A stretch of 64,000 nt of DNA from NCBI RefSeq assembly GCF_004116335.1, contig NZ_PDKN01000001.1, forward strand, positions 1-64,000, written 5' to 3'. The notes below the pieces were generated by a model. That model had not been told where the DNA came from, made no database searches, and saw nothing but the letters and a program-made list of their open reading frames with translations. Both the position numbers and the translations under genes were made by a program. This document shows positions 18,105-27,916 of this stretch, piece after piece (the stretch's first letter is position 1; each line of letters starts with the position of its first letter). The DNA is from Candidatus Marinarcus aquaticus (GTDB lineage: Bacteria; Campylobacterota; Campylobacteria; Campylobacterales; Arcobacteraceae).

Positions 18105-18520
18105 AAAATACATTGCTTATAATTTTTGTACTTTTTATAGCAGCACAAATCATACAAACCCCACGGGATAACCCACTAAGCGATCCACAAAAAGAGATAC
18201 AAGCACCCAAAGAGGTACATGCAGTATTGAAAAAAGCGTGTTATGATTGTCATTCAAATCAAGTGCAATACCCGTGGTATGCAAATGTTGCACCTGTCTC
18301 TTGGATGATTTCACGACATGTGGATACGGCACGACAATGGGTGAACTTTTCTGTATGGGAAGATTATACACAAGAAGAGAAAGAGAAAAAACTCAAAGAG
18401 ATATTCAGAGCAGCTTATGCAGCAATGCCATTGAGTTCATACATGGCAATGCATGAAAAAGCCAACATTACAATGGAAGAGAGAAAACTCATTCGAGATT
18501 GGACAGGGGTTAGGAAATAA
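18101..18520 (+). CDS. Membrane-anchored haem-binding (Haem_bd family) protein
   Basis: The 139-residue protein has one N-terminal hydrophobic segment (about 3-20), a signal peptide or anchor, and a single c-type haem site CYDCH (near 47-51) in the context KKACYDCHSNQ. WYANVAP follows. This fits the small periplasmic Haem_bd family, of unknown exact role. It overlaps the thioredoxin-like gene by 4 nt, so a redox partnership is possible but not shown. mutS7 starts 3 nt after its stop. Confidence 0.85.
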   Translation: MKNTLLIIFVLFIAAQIIQTPRDNPLSDPQKEIQAPKEVHAVLKKACYDCHSNQVQYPWYANVAPVSWMISRHVDTARQWVNFSVWEDYTQEEKEKKLKEIFRAAYAAMPLSSYMAMHEKANITMEERKLIRDWTGVRK

Positions 18521-18523
18521 ATT

Positions 18524-21487
18524 TTGGTCATTAATGAAGTCAATGAAATATTAGAGAATAAAAAAGATCTTTTAACTGTCACCTATTTTAAACTGCAACG
18601 TTTTTTTGAAACCAAGTATGGAGCCAATACGGTTGTTTTAATGGAGATAGGAACCTTTTTTGAAGTGTATGAAGTCAATAATGATGAAGAACAAGTTGGA
18701 AAAGCCAAGGAGATTGCAGAGCTTTTAAACATACAGCTCACACGAAAAAACAAATCAATTTTAGAAAATTCGCAAGAGAATCCTATCATGGCAGGTGTAC
18801 CAACAATCTCTTTAGAGAAACACTTAGCACGTATTATTGGGGAGAAGAAGTACACTATTGTCATCATTCGACAAAAGGGATTGCCTCCTAAAGTAACGCG
18901 ATATCTTGACACGGTGGTGAGTCCTGGTACGAACTTTGATTTTGTCATTGATCAAGATGAAAACAACATCACGGGACTTACCATTGATTGTAATAAAGGG
19001 ATTTTTTCTATTGGTTACAGTGCCATTGATGTAACAACAGGAAAGTGTTACTACAATGAAGTACACGGTACGAGTGAAGATAAATCGTATGCTTTAGATG
19101 AAGCGTTTAACTATATGAACATGCACAAAACTTCTGAAGTAGTGGTCTCTTTTGCAGATAAAAATATCAATCAAAAAGAGATCATAGAGTATTTAGAACT
19201 CTCACATAAAACGTTTCATATCAGCTCCTTTCGACCTAAGATTATCTATCAAAATGAGTTGTTTAAAAATGTTTTTAATATTGAGTCTTTGTTAACCTCA
19301 ATCGAGCATTTAGATATGGAACGTGTACCATTGGCCACAGAGTGTTTAGCCATACTTATTGATTTCGTCATCTCACATGATGCCAAGATTATTCAAAAGT
19401 TATCACTGCCTATTAAATTGGATGTTTCGAAGTATATCTATTTAGGAAACAATGCGTTAGAGCAACTTAATATCATTGATACGCCTCATAACCCAAGTCT
19501 GCTTCGTTTGATTAACAATACGTCTACGGCCATGGGGAAACGGCTTTTAAAAGAGCGATTAACACATCCTGTAAAAGAGTCAAAAGAGCTGTTACGACGA
19601 TATGCTTTGTCAAAAGAGTTGTATGATTACCATGCTCCTATAGAAAACGAGTTGGCCAATATCTATGATATTGAAAGACTGACACGTCGTATTAAACTCT
19701 CCCGACTGCATCCGTTTGAATTGAACTATTTGTATGATTCTCTTTTAAGTATCAAAGAGGTGGTGACCTTTATGGAGAACTATAAATTCTTTGAACCACC
19801 ATGCAGTTCCAATGATTTACAAATTTTCATAGACTCTATTGATTCTACGTTTGATTTGAGTATCAGCGGTAAGTATATGCTTAAAGATGTTGAAGATAAT
19901 ATGATCAGTGAGGGGATTAACGCTCAAATTGATGAGCTTAATATTGAAAATCAAAAACTTTTTAGTAAACTTGAAAATATCAAAGCACATATTCTAAGCT
20001 TTTTAAAAACAAATGATTCTAACTTTGTAGGAATCAATCGTTTAGATAAAGAGGGCTTTTTTATCTCATTGACCAAAAACCGATACAATTCGATTAAACA
20101 AGAGTTAGAAAATGCGCATATGATTGTTGAGGATGAGTTGTTGCTTTTTAAAGATTTTAAAATCAAGGTACAAACGAATTCTGTAAAAATCACGTGTTCT
20201 GTTACAGAAGATGTTTCTGATAAATATGTGCATAATCTGCGAAAAATTATTGAGTTGAATAAATTGGTTTTTAAAGAAAAACTTTTAGAGTTTGAAACCA
20301 AGTTTTCCCATCTGTTAGAAGAGTTGGTGATTTTTATTGCTGAAATTGATGTGACGGTTTCTAATATTAAAACGGCTAAAAAGTACAACTATGTTTGCCC
20401 AAAGATTGTTAAAACCAAAGAAGAAGAGAATTTCTTAGAACTCATTGAAGTACGCCATCCTATTATTGAAGCCAGTGAAGAACAGGGCATTTACGTACCC
20501 AATGACATTATCTTAGGGGAGCTTTCATTAGCCAGTGAAGAGTACAAAAACAATGTCATCATAAAAAATTCCAATCCGGTGAACATCTATGATAACAAAA
20601 TGCATGGGGTATTGTTGTATGGGATTAATTCAAGCGGGAAATCTTCACTCATGAAATCCGTGGGGATTGCTGTGATTTTAGCGCAATCAGGTTTTTACGT
20701 GCCGTGCAAGTCGATGAGGTTCTCTATATTTGATGCCATTTATACGCGTATCAGCGGAAGTGATAACATTGCTAAAGGCCTCTCTTCGTTTGCTGTAGAG
20801 ATGTTAGAACTTAAAAATATTTTCAACCGTGCTACTAAAAAATCCTTGGTACTTGGAGATGAAATCTCACACAGTACAGAAACCATGAGTGGAGTGAGTA
20901 TCGTTGCCAGTGCTATCTTGAAATTGGCCAAACTGCAATCACTGTTTTTGTTTGCCACACACTTGCATCAGCTTCCTGAACTTGAAGAGATAGAGAAGCT
21001 TAAAAATGTGATTTGTTTGCATCTAAGTGTGATGTACCAAGATGAAGAAGATAAACTCATTTTCAATCGAAAACTGCAATATGGAAGTGGAAGCAGCATG
21101 TATGGATTGGAGTATGCGAAGTCTTTGCATATGGATAAAGAGTTTTTGCGTATGGCCAATGATATTCGTAAAAAAATCACGGACGATTATGAACCGCTTG
21201 AACGAATCACGCAACAAAAAAGAAGCAACTACAACAAAAATATGATTGTCTCTACGTGTACGATTTGTGGAAGAGCAGTGGATGATGTGCATCATATCAA
21301 GGAGCAAGCACGTGCCAATAAAGAGGGCTTTATTGGGCATGTGAATGTCAACCACAAATATAACCTCATACCACTGTGTAAAGAGCATCACAAAATGGTG
21401 CATGAAGGAAAGATTAATATCAATGGGTTTGTAGCAACCTCTAAAGGTTTAGAGCTTCACTACACCATGGTGGAAGAGAAGAAGTAA
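18524..21487 (+). CDS. MutS7-type mismatch repair protein with C-terminal HNH nuclease
   Basis: The 987-residue protein is a full MutS with a nuclease attached. The mismatch-reading Phe-x-Glu motif is present (F45-F46-E47 in GTFFEVYE), then connector, core and clamp regions, then the ATPase: Walker A GINSSGKSS (near 700), LVLGDEIS (near 775) and FATHLHQLPE (near 808). After about residue 905 comes an HNH domain with CTICG, DDVHHI, NLIPLC-x2-HH and MVH in order. This combination defines MutS7, known from Campylobacterota, mimiviruses and octocoral mitochondria and proposed to recognise and cut without MutL. The start is TTG at 18524, since the first ATG would remove the N-terminus before the Phe-x-Glu motif. 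It ends the packed run from 13534. Confidence 0.93.
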   Translation: MVINEVNEILENKKDLLTVTYFKLQRFFETKYGANTVVLMEIGTFFEVYEVNNDEEQVGKAKEIAELLNIQLTRKNKSILENSQENPIMAGVPTISLEKHLARIIGEKKYTIVIIRQKGLPPKVTRYLDTVVSPGTNFDFVIDQDENNITGLTIDCNKGIFSIGYSAIDVTTGKCYYNEVHGTSEDKSYALDEAFNYMNMHKTSEVVVSFADKNINQKEIIEYLELSHKTFHISSFRPKIIYQNELFKNVFNIESLLTSIEHLDMERVPLATECLAILIDFVISHDAKIIQKLSLPIKLDVSKYIYLGNNALEQLNIIDTPHNPSLLRLINNTSTAMGKRLLKERLTHPVKESKELLRRYALSKELYDYHAPIENELANIYDIERLTRRIKLSRLHPFELNYLYDSLLSIKEVVTFMENYKFFEPPCSSNDLQIFIDSIDSTFDLSISGKYMLKDVEDNMISEGINAQIDELNIENQKLFSKLENIKAHILSFLKTNDSNFVGINRLDKEGFFISLTKNRYNSIKQELENAHMIVEDELLLFKDFKIKVQTNSVKITCSVTEDVSDKYVHNLRKIIELNKLVFKEKLLEFETKFSHLLEELVIFIAEIDVTVSNIKTAKKYNYVCPKIVKTKEEENFLELIEVRHPIIEASEEQGIYVPNDIILGELSLASEEYKNNVIIKNSNPVNIYDNKMHGVLLYGINSSGKSSLMKSVGIAVILAQSGFYVPCKSMRFSIFDAIYTRISGSDNIAKGLSSFAVEMLELKNIFNRATKKSLVLGDEISHSTETMSGVSIVASAILKLAKLQSLFLFATHLHQLPELEEIEKLKNVICLHLSVMYQDEEDKLIFNRKLQYGSGSSMYGLEYAKSLHMDKEFLRMANDIRKKITDDYEPLERITQQKRSNYNKNMIVSTCTICGRAVDDVHHIKEQARANKEGFIGHVNVNHKYNLIPLCKEHHKMVHEGKININGFVATSKGLELHYTMVEEKK

Positions 21488-21488
21488 G

Positions 21489-22808
21489 TTACTCCTCTTC
21501 TTGAACTTCGGGCAGTTTATAGGTTAAATAGACCCCAATAAAACCGACAATGGAAAGTGTCAGAATAATTGAACTGATACTCATGATGGCATTTAAACTT
21601 CCAACAAAACCTGTTAAAAGCAGAATAAAACCAATAAGAGTATTGCTCACAGAGACATAATCTGTACGTTTATTCCCTTCGGCCATATCAACCACATAGG
21701 TCTTTCTTCCCACACGAATACCATGATAACCAATACTTAAAAAGAAATACAATATGGGCATAAACCAAATATTGGCAAACCAGTGTGGTGCTAAAAGGTC
21801 AATGCAAAACAGAATCACACCTAACACAGAGGTAATCATGGCACCAACTATCATCACTTTTCTGCTGGATAAATCTGCAAAGTTTCCCCAAAAAGGAGCC
21901 GAAAGAAGAGCCGATAGACCATTGGCTAGAATGAAAAACCCAAGCAAATAGGTATTGGAGTTGGTGTACTCTTGTGCTAAGATAATAAAAAAGGGAGCAC
22001 TTAACACAGAAGATAAAAACAATGCTCGACTGATGACAAACAGACGAAACATTTTATCGGTTTTAAGCAGTGAAATTTTTTTTATAGCAATCGCGGCTGC
22101 ATTGCCTCCACCCTCTGTTTCTCCAGGATACTCTGTGATGTTTCCATAAAAAATTGCAGCCAATATCCAACAAAGTCCCGCTAAACATAGTAGCACTGCA
22201 AAGTTTTCAGGTGAGAAGGGTTTCTCACCAACAAAAAGCAAATATGCACCCAATACAATCACAACCAAACCTGCAAAACTGCTTGATACACCTGTGAGTT
22301 TTCCACGTCTTTTTTTAGGAATGGTTTTTCCTAAGACATCTTTGGCTGCAACGGAACTCAAACCTCGTGCTAAAGAAAACAGAAGTAATAAAGCAATGAT
22401 GGCATACCCTGCAACCATGCCTTCAAGTGTATAAGCAACCAAGGCAATTCCACCCATAGTCAATGCTTGTAATAGGGCACCTAACACCCATACCCATTTA
22501 CGTATGGGTTTTTGTCGTATGTAAGCCCCAATAAAAAGTTGTGGAAGCATGGCACCTGATTCACGAATGGGTACTAAAAAACTGATCAAAAAAACAGGGG
22601 CGTTGAGTGTTTGCATGATCCAAGGGATGACCACTTTTGCATTAGCAATGGAATCAGCCAGCGTGTTGAAAAAGTAGCTTATGAGTGTAAGAAAGTAGTT
22701 GCCAGGAACCACACGACAAGCACGCTCCTCTATCGCTTTACATGCGCGTGCATCCTCTTCGTTTTGTAAACGTTCATTGAGATGTTGAGTAAATTTTTTA
22801 ATGGGCAT
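21489..22808 (-). CDS. Major facilitator superfamily transporter
   Basis: The 439-residue protein has about twelve membrane helices after a soluble N-terminus of about 40 residues, with the basic loop RQKPIRKW (near 98) and a second-half loop reading FADLSSRKVM (near 325), as expected for MFS porters. The substrate cannot be read from the sequence. It faces mutS7 tail to tail with 1 nt between stops and is preceded on its own strand by a 53-residue membrane protein gene that ends 8 nt before its start, so the two are probably translated from one mRNA. Confidence 0.85.
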   Translation of the reverse strand: MPIKKFTQHLNERLQNEEDARACKAIEERACRVVPGNYFLTLISYFFNTLADSIANAKVVIPWIMQTLNAPVFLISFLVPIRESGAMLPQLFIGAYIRQKPIRKWVWVLGALLQALTMGGIALVAYTLEGMVAGYAIIALLLLFSLARGLSSVAAKDVLGKTIPKKRRGKLTGVSSSFAGLVVIVLGAYLLFVGEKPFSPENFAVLLCLAGLCWILAAIFYGNITEYPGETEGGGNAAAIAIKKISLLKTDKMFRLFVISRALFLSSVLSAPFFIILAQEYTNSNTYLLGFFILANGLSALLSAPFWGNFADLSSRKVMIVGAMITSVLGVILFCIDLLAPHWFANIWFMPILYFFLSIGYHGIRVGRKTYVVDMAEGNKRTDYVSVSNTLIGFILLLTGFVGSLNAIMSISSIILTLSIVGFIGVYLTYKLPEVQEEE

Positions 22809-22816
22809 AATAGCTC

Positions 22817-22978
22817 CTACGTTTTAGTACGTTCTTTTTTAGTTGTAATGATATTTCGAATAAGAAGTGCAATAAAAAAAAGAGCTAAAACAAGATTGAT
22901 AGAAAAAAGAAGCCAGTTGCTCTCTTGAAAGAAGGTGTAAGCAACGGCGATAAAAATAAGTGAGAGTACCAAACACAT
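22817..22978 (-). CDS. Small two-helix membrane protein (53 residues)
   Basis: The ORF starts with ATG at 22978, 3 nt after the diguanylate cyclase stop, and ends 8 nt before the MFS start. Its 53 residues form two hydrophobic helices (about 2-17 and 22-40) joined by QESNW and followed by a basic tail (RNIITTKKERTKT). Size, tight packing and charge distribution make it a plausible real gene. It has no recognisable family; it may partner the transporter or the cyclase. Confidence 0.6.
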   Translation of the reverse strand: MCLVLSLIFIAVAYTFFQESNWLLFSINLVLALFFIALLIRNIITTKKERTKT

Positions 22979-22981
22979 GGT

Positions 22982-24838
22982 TTAGTACTCTTCTTTGTTC
23001 GCATTTTTAAGAAGTTCTGGTTTAAATCGAATGACTTTGTTTCGTCCGGTCTCTTTTGCTTCGTATAAACACAGATCAGCAAACTTGATACATTTCCAGA
23101 TTTGATCGGTATCTTTAGGAAAGAAAGAGTATCCAATACTGACTGTTTTACTGAATGATTCATTGTTGAAGTTAAAGACCAACTTCGCAAATTCAGCATT
23201 AATGGTTTGAGCCAATTCTAACGCACTCTCTTCAGTTGGATTTTTCATAACAATTAAGAACTCTTCTCCACCAAAACGAATGATGACTTCATTTTCACTG
23301 ATAGACTCTTTCATCGTTTTAGCTAATTTTTGTAAAATAGCATCTCCTGCATCGTGTCCATAGGTGTCATTGACCATCTTAAAGTAGTCAATATCTAAGA
23401 ACATGATGGCATAGGTATGTCCAAGTTCCAACTCCATTGGCATTTTTTTGTCAATGAATTCATCCAGATATTTACGGTTATAAAGACCGGTTAAACCATC
23501 AATGAGGTTTCGCTCTCGTAAGACATCCATGAGCATTCGGCTCTCTAAAATAGGTTTGGTCTCTTCAAGATATTTTTTAATGATACCAATTTGGTATTTC
23601 ACATGTTTCAAACACTCATTGTCTTTGCACAGAATATGAATAGTCACACTTTTTTGCTCATTGATAGAGAACGGAATACAGACATAATCTTTGCAAGAAT
23701 TGCAATCTGCCATTCGACACACTTCAGGGAAGTTCTCAGATGAGACGATGATATCGGTTCTCTCTGCTCGACACAGCTCTTTTACATCATTGGTGATATT
23801 ACAACACGCCGTATCCCCTTCAGTTTTATAAATCAGCTTTCTTTCATCTTTGGTTAAGTCATTTTCAAAAATAAAGAAGTGATTTACAAGCAGTTTGTCT
23901 TTGAGTACTTGCACCAATCGATAGTAGATATCTTCTCGTGAAATATCAGTTTCAATGGTTTTTTTGAAGTGGTAAATCTCTGAAATGTCTTCAATAATCT
24001 CTTTGGCTGTAAGCAGTTTGTCATTATTGACATTGATGGAACGGTTATGCACAAATGCCGTTAGGTTTTTCTCAATTCCAGTCAATACCGTTTCAAGTTT
24101 TTCAATGAGTTCATTGAGCCACATAGAAGCCTCTTTATCCTCTTTAAGCGCTCCCTCTTTGGCTCGTACAGAATAGTTTCCTTCATGAACCATTTTTAAC
24201 GTTTTAGTAATTGAGTCAAACGAAGAGGTATATGGTTTGATTTTTCGGCTGATAAAAATCAGAATGAAAATCAAAAAAAGAACCACAATCACAATGATAT
24301 TAAGTAAAATGGCAATGCTTGAAAGACGGTCTTCTTGAATATCAAATTTAACAGAGATGGCTCCTAAGACCTCTCCCTCTTTGGCATCATGACATGAAAG
24401 ACAGTTGGGTTTATCTAAAGATGAAGCGATATAAGGAATGGTGATTCTAAGCGTTGCTCGTTGCAAGGACTCATTAATTACAATCTCCTCTTTTCCAGTT
24501 TTTAAAACTTTTTCATCTGTAGTGTCTCGTGGAATTTCATTGGCCAATGATGAAACACCAAACTGTTTGCTCACCGTTGAAGAACGTACGACCCATAGCT
24601 CATCAAGCTCTTTCATACGTTCAAGCGAATTTAAGAAGACATTTCTTTGATCCATGTTTCCATTCACCATGTGTGAAGTTAAAGCATTTTTGACAATATC
24701 GGCTGTTAAGTAGGCACGCTTTTTAGCACTTTCGTATCCACTTTCACGTGAACCAATTGCAACCAGTGCTACTATAATCAATGTCAGTAATGTTACCATT
24801 GAAAAAATAATCAGAGTAATCTTCTTATTGGTGTTCAT
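22982..24838 (-). CDS. Diguanylate cyclase with periplasmic haem-c site and Cys-rich GAF-like domain
   Basis: From ATG at 24838 (AAGG upstream) the protein has 618 residues; an extra TTG start at 24865 is less likely. Order: membrane helix 7-27; periplasmic domain with one c-type haem motif CLSCH (near 143); helix about 177-197; HAMP-like linker; a GAF-like domain with about nine cysteines between 340 and 405 (CC, C, CRMADCNSCKDYVC, CKDNEC); and a GGDEF domain with LDIDYFKMVND and GGEEF (near 521). GGDEF domains make cyclic di-GMP from GTP. The inhibitory RxxD site is replaced by SENE, so product inhibition is unlikely. The sensor parts suggest redox, gas or metal input. Confidence 0.9.
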   Translation of the reverse strand: MNTNKKITLIIFSMVTLLTLIIVALVAIGSRESGYESAKKRAYLTADIVKNALTSHMVNGNMDQRNVFLNSLERMKELDELWVVRSSTVSKQFGVSSLANEIPRDTTDEKVLKTGKEEIVINESLQRATLRITIPYIASSLDKPNCLSCHDAKEGEVLGAISVKFDIQEDRLSSIAILLNIIVIVVLFLIFILIFISRKIKPYTSSFDSITKTLKMVHEGNYSVRAKEGALKEDKEASMWLNELIEKLETVLTGIEKNLTAFVHNRSINVNNDKLLTAKEIIEDISEIYHFKKTIETDISREDIYYRLVQVLKDKLLVNHFFIFENDLTKDERKLIYKTEGDTACCNITNDVKELCRAERTDIIVSSENFPEVCRMADCNSCKDYVCIPFSINEQKSVTIHILCKDNECLKHVKYQIGIIKKYLEETKPILESRMLMDVLRERNLIDGLTGLYNRKYLDEFIDKKMPMELELGHTYAIMFLDIDYFKMVNDTYGHDAGDAILQKLAKTMKESISENEVIIRFGGEEFLIVMKNPTEESALELAQTINAEFAKLVFNFNNESFSKTVSIGYSFFPKDTDQIWKCIKFADLCLYEAKETGRNKVIRFKPELLKNANKEEY

Positions 24839-24914
24839 CTTCCCAAACCTTAAAAATTTTTGCAATATAATATCATAAATAAAATTATTATAATCTAATT
24901 TTTTAAGTAAATTT

Positions 24915-25622
24915 TTATAAAAGCTTAAATGCCTCTTCTAAATCAAGCGTACCCTCATAGAAAGCTTTTCCCACAATCACTCCTGCAATCTCGCCATTGT
25001 TTTTGCAGTTGATAATATCTTGAATATCTTTTACGCCACCACTTGCAATGGTATCCACGCCGCTTGCTTGTGCTATGCTGTGTGTGAATTCAACATTGAC
25101 ACCGCACAACATTCCATCTTTGCTGATATCTGTACAGATAATTGCTTGCACGCCTGCATGGGCAAACTCTTGTGCTAAATCGGTTGCTTTCATGCTTGAT
25201 ACTTCTGCCCATCCTTCAACAGCAACCATACCATTCATGGCATCAATTCCAACAGCAATGGGGTATTTGGCTGCCATGTCTTTTACAAACTGTGGATTTT
25301 TTACAGCAATTGAACCTAAAATCAGACGGTCAACACCTAAGTCAACATACATTTTAATGGTCTCTTCATCACGAATACCACCACCCAGTTCGATTTTTAA
25401 ATTACAGTTTTCTCGAATTTTTTTAATTTGCTCTAAGTTTGCTGGTTCTCCTGCAAAGGCACCGTTTAAATCTACGATATGCAACCATTTGCTTCCTAAC
25501 TCTTCAAATCGTTTTGCGACTTGCCACGGTTCATCACTGTAAATTTTAGCACTCTCCATGAGCCCTTTACTTAATCGAACGGCTTGTCCATCTTTTAAAT
25601 CAATCGCCGGTAAAATATCCAT
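24915..25622 (-). CDS. hisA: ProFAR isomerase (HisA)
   Basis: HisA is the isomerase of the fourth step of histidine synthesis. The 235-residue TIM barrel begins [19 protein letters not shown] with catalytic Asp8, has ELGGGIRD (near 78), and the second catalytic Asp in CTDISKDGM (near 166). It is encoded 7 nt after the TIGR01777 gene and near hisH, so histidine genes are partly clustered here; hisF, hisB and hisIE are not in the window. Confidence 0.96.
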   Translation of the reverse strand: MDILPAIDLKDGQAVRLSKGLMESAKIYSDEPWQVAKRFEELGSKWLHIVDLNGAFAGEPANLEQIKKIRENCNLKIELGGGIRDEETIKMYVDLGVDRLILGSIAVKNPQFVKDMAAKYPIAVGIDAMNGMVAVEGWAEVSSMKATDLAQEFAHAGVQAIICTDISKDGMLCGVNVEFTHSIAQASGVDTIASGGVKDIQDIINCKNNGEIAGVIVGKAFYEGTLDLEEAFKLL

Positions 25623-25629
25623 TGTTTTC

Positions 25630-26487
25630 CTACTCTCCTAATAAATTTTCTATGGTTTGTTCTATGTTGTGATATTTAAACTCAAATCCACAATCTAACA
25701 GATGTTTTGGAACCATGCTTTGTCCATCGGTTAATACACTTGCACCCTCTCCATAAATCAGTTGCAGTGCAAACTGCGGTACAGGAAAGAGTGTTGGTCG
25801 ATGCAACGTTTTGCCTAAGGCTTTGGTCAAACCTTTGTTGGTTGTTGGTTCTGGCGCACCTAAGTTAAAAATCCCATTATGTTGTGCATGTGTGATGATG
25901 AACTCATAGGCTCGAAGTAAATCCTCTATATGAATAAATGAGAAGTATTGACTTCCATCCCCAATAGTACCACCCACACCAAATTTAAATGGCGGTAACA
26001 TGGTTTGAAGTGCGCCGCCATCTTTTCCTAATACAATGCCAAATCTGAAGATACATACTCTTGTATCCTCTTTGGCTTTAAAAGCTTCTTCTTCCCACTG
26101 TTTACATACATTGGTTAAGAAGTTGTCACCGTATTTAAAATCCTCTTCTGAATTGACTTGTTCATTCGAGTAAATACCCACAGCCGATGTTGAAATCAAC
26201 ACAGCGGGTTTATTCTCTACCTTTTTAATCGCATCCACAATTTTTTGTGTGGTATCAATTCGACTGTGATAAAGCAACTCTTTGTAGGAGTCACTCCATC
26301 GATGAATGATATTCGCACCTGCAAGATTTATCACTACATCGCTTTTGGCAATTTTCTCTTGCAATTGTTGTTCGTTGGATAAATCACTTCGTGAAATACC
26401 CACCACTTCGTACCCTAAAGGGGTAAAATACTCTTTAATATGAGTTCCTACAAATCCTGAAGCGCCACTGATTGCAATCGTTTTCAT
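25630..26487 (-). CDS. TIGR01777 family NAD-dependent epimerase-like protein
   Basis: The 285-residue protein is an extended short-chain dehydrogenase with the Rossmann motif [16 protein letters not shown] at the N-terminus, [11 protein letters not shown] (near 50), [10 protein letters not shown] (near 102) and the C-terminal extension typical of TIGR01777/YfcH proteins ([11 protein letters not shown], near 206). The biological reaction of this family is not established. It sits between hisH and hisA with 7-12 nt gaps, probably only as an operon passenger. Confidence 0.9.
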   Translation of the reverse strand: MKTIAISGASGFVGTHIKEYFTPLGYEVVGISRSDLSNEQQLQEKIAKSDVVINLAGANIIHRWSDSYKELLYHSRIDTTQKIVDAIKKVENKPAVLISTSAVGIYSNEQVNSEEDFKYGDNFLTNVCKQWEEEAFKAKEDTRVCIFRFGIVLGKDGGALQTMLPPFKFGVGGTIGDGSQYFSFIHIEDLLRAYEFIITHAQHNGIFNLGAPEPTTNKGLTKALGKTLHRPTLFPVPQFALQLIYGEGASVLTDGQSMVPKHLLDCGFEFKYHNIEQTIENLLGE

Positions 26488-26499
26488 GATGTCCTCCTG

Positions 26500-27108
26500 T
26501 TATTTAATGGACATAAAGTTCTTTAAAATCCTTAATCCATTATCATGTGATTTCTCAGGGTGGGGTTGAATACCGTAAATATTATCTTTATTCACGGCAC
26601 TTGCAAATTTATACCCATATTCAGTGTAGCCAATGACATTTTCATCGGGAGTGTCTACATGATATGAGTGTACAAAGTAAAGGTATGGATTCTCTAATCC
26701 ATGAAACAGCATGCTGTTTCTGTTTTGGATGGTGTTCCATCCCATGTGAGGAATTTTCGAATCTTCGTGCATTTGTGATTTATCAAACAGCACAATTTGT
26801 CCTTCAATGAGACCCAAACCTTTATTCAGACCAAACTCTTGTGAAGCGTCAAACAGCAGTTGCATGCCCAAACAAATACCAAGCATGGGTTTTCCTGTTT
26901 GTGCAAACTGCATGACGGCTTCTTGCATACCTGTACTTTTTAAGTGCTCCATCGCATCACCAAATGCACCTACTCCTGGTAAAATAATTCGGTTATAGTT
27001 TTTTAATTCATTGGGATCTCGTACAATGTGCGCTTTGGCATCTAAAAGATGACAGGCGTTATACACACTGGCTAAGTTTCCCATGTTATAGTCAATAATT
27101 CCAATCAT
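26500..27108 (-). CDS. hisH: Imidazole glycerol phosphate synthase, glutamine amidotransferase subunit
   Basis: HisH releases ammonia from glutamine and channels it to HisF. The 202-residue class I amidotransferase has LPGVGAFGDAM (near 44), the nucleophile Cys in GICLGMQLL (near 78), and the catalytic His and Glu in GIQPHPEKSHDNG (near 180). The ATG at 27108 has an AGGA site about 10 nt upstream. A separate -10 box was not evident. Confidence 0.96.
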   Translation of the reverse strand: MIGIIDYNMGNLASVYNACHLLDAKAHIVRDPNELKNYNRIILPGVGAFGDAMEHLKSTGMQEAVMQFAQTGKPMLGICLGMQLLFDASQEFGLNKGLGLIEGQIVLFDKSQMHEDSKIPHMGWNTIQNRNSMLFHGLENPYLYFVHSYHVDTPDENVIGYTEYGYKFASAVNKDNIYGIQPHPEKSHDNGLRILKNFMSIK

Positions 27109-27155
27109 ACATCGTCCTACGTTTATCTGCTGTGATTATATCTTATTGAAGGTAA

Positions 27156-27728
27156 TTATTGTATAAATGTTGATAAGGTTAAAGCAAACAGGGGAGTAAC
27201 TTTGTGTTTAAGTAAGGTTTTCCGTGCTTCTAAAAGTGTGGTGCCTGTGGTGATTAAATCATCCACTAAAATAACCTCTTGGTAAGGTAAACCTTTATAG
27301 ACAAATTTTCTTGGATTTTCTTCTCTGTATTTTAAATCTTTTCCTGCATATTTAACCTGATTGGTCGCTTTGAGTTGATTGTATTTGGGTTTGATGAATT
27401 CAGATTTTAGATATTTTGTTAAAAGTGCCGTTTGAGAAAAGTCATGCAGTGTATGATCATCTATAGGAATGGCGTGAATGGTTTTGTCGTAAGTAAATGT
27501 TTGAGCAAACTTTTTAAATGAGAGTTGAGCCAATATGTTATAAACCCGATCACCATGAAAGTAGTATTTGCTCTGTATAAGTTCCTCTATCTCTTCATAA
27601 TTATAAAAGGAGTAAACAAAAAAGTTTTTAGCCAACTCTTTTTTGTACAAGTTGGGCGTAAAAAGCCTTTTTTGACAGCTTTTACAAATGATGTTAAAAG
27701 AGAAAGTTTGGCAGCTGATACATCTCAT
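27156..27728 (-). CDS. comF: ComF-family phosphoribosyltransferase-like protein
   Basis: The 190-residue protein has an N-terminal zinc-binding pair of motifs (CISC near 3 and CKSC near 15) and a C-terminal phosphoribosyltransferase-type loop VILVDDLITTGTTL (near 152). ComF proteins are needed for natural DNA uptake in several bacteria, including Campylobacter and Helicobacter relatives, probably inside the cell after DNA entry. Other competence genes are not in the window. It is the last gene of the minus-strand group. Confidence 0.88.
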   Translation of the reverse strand: MRCISCQTFSFNIICKSCQKRLFTPNLYKKELAKNFFVYSFYNYEEIEELIQSKYYFHGDRVYNILAQLSFKKFAQTFTYDKTIHAIPIDDHTLHDFSQTALLTKYLKSEFIKPKYNQLKATNQVKYAGKDLKYREENPRKFVYKGLPYQEVILVDDLITTGTTLLEARKTLLKHKVTPLFALTLSTFIQ

Positions 27729-27883
27729 AAAAGTATTATAACATAATTTATAAAATTACTTTTTTGTAAAAAATAATTTTTATTACATAACTTATACATA
27801 TATAATCATTTTTTATCTTCGATAAAATCGGGAAAAAATTAAAAGTAAATATAATTTTACCAATAAAATAACGAAAACTTTGA

Positions 27884-27889
27884 TATAAT
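27884..27889 (+). promoter_or_regulatory. Candidate -10 box for the 27917 chemoreceptor
   Basis: TATAAT lies 28 nt before the start codon, with a CAGGAG ribosome site (27904-27909) between. No sigma-28 or sigma-54 pattern was seen in this spacer. Confidence 0.5.
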
Positions 27890-27916
27890 TCTTCAGAAAT
27901 TATACAGGAGTTAACG

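Noticed and set aside
22885-23199. Possible 104-residue minus-strand protein
   Set aside because: It lies in a second frame across the end of the diguanylate cyclase and through the 53-residue gene; its residues match no family.
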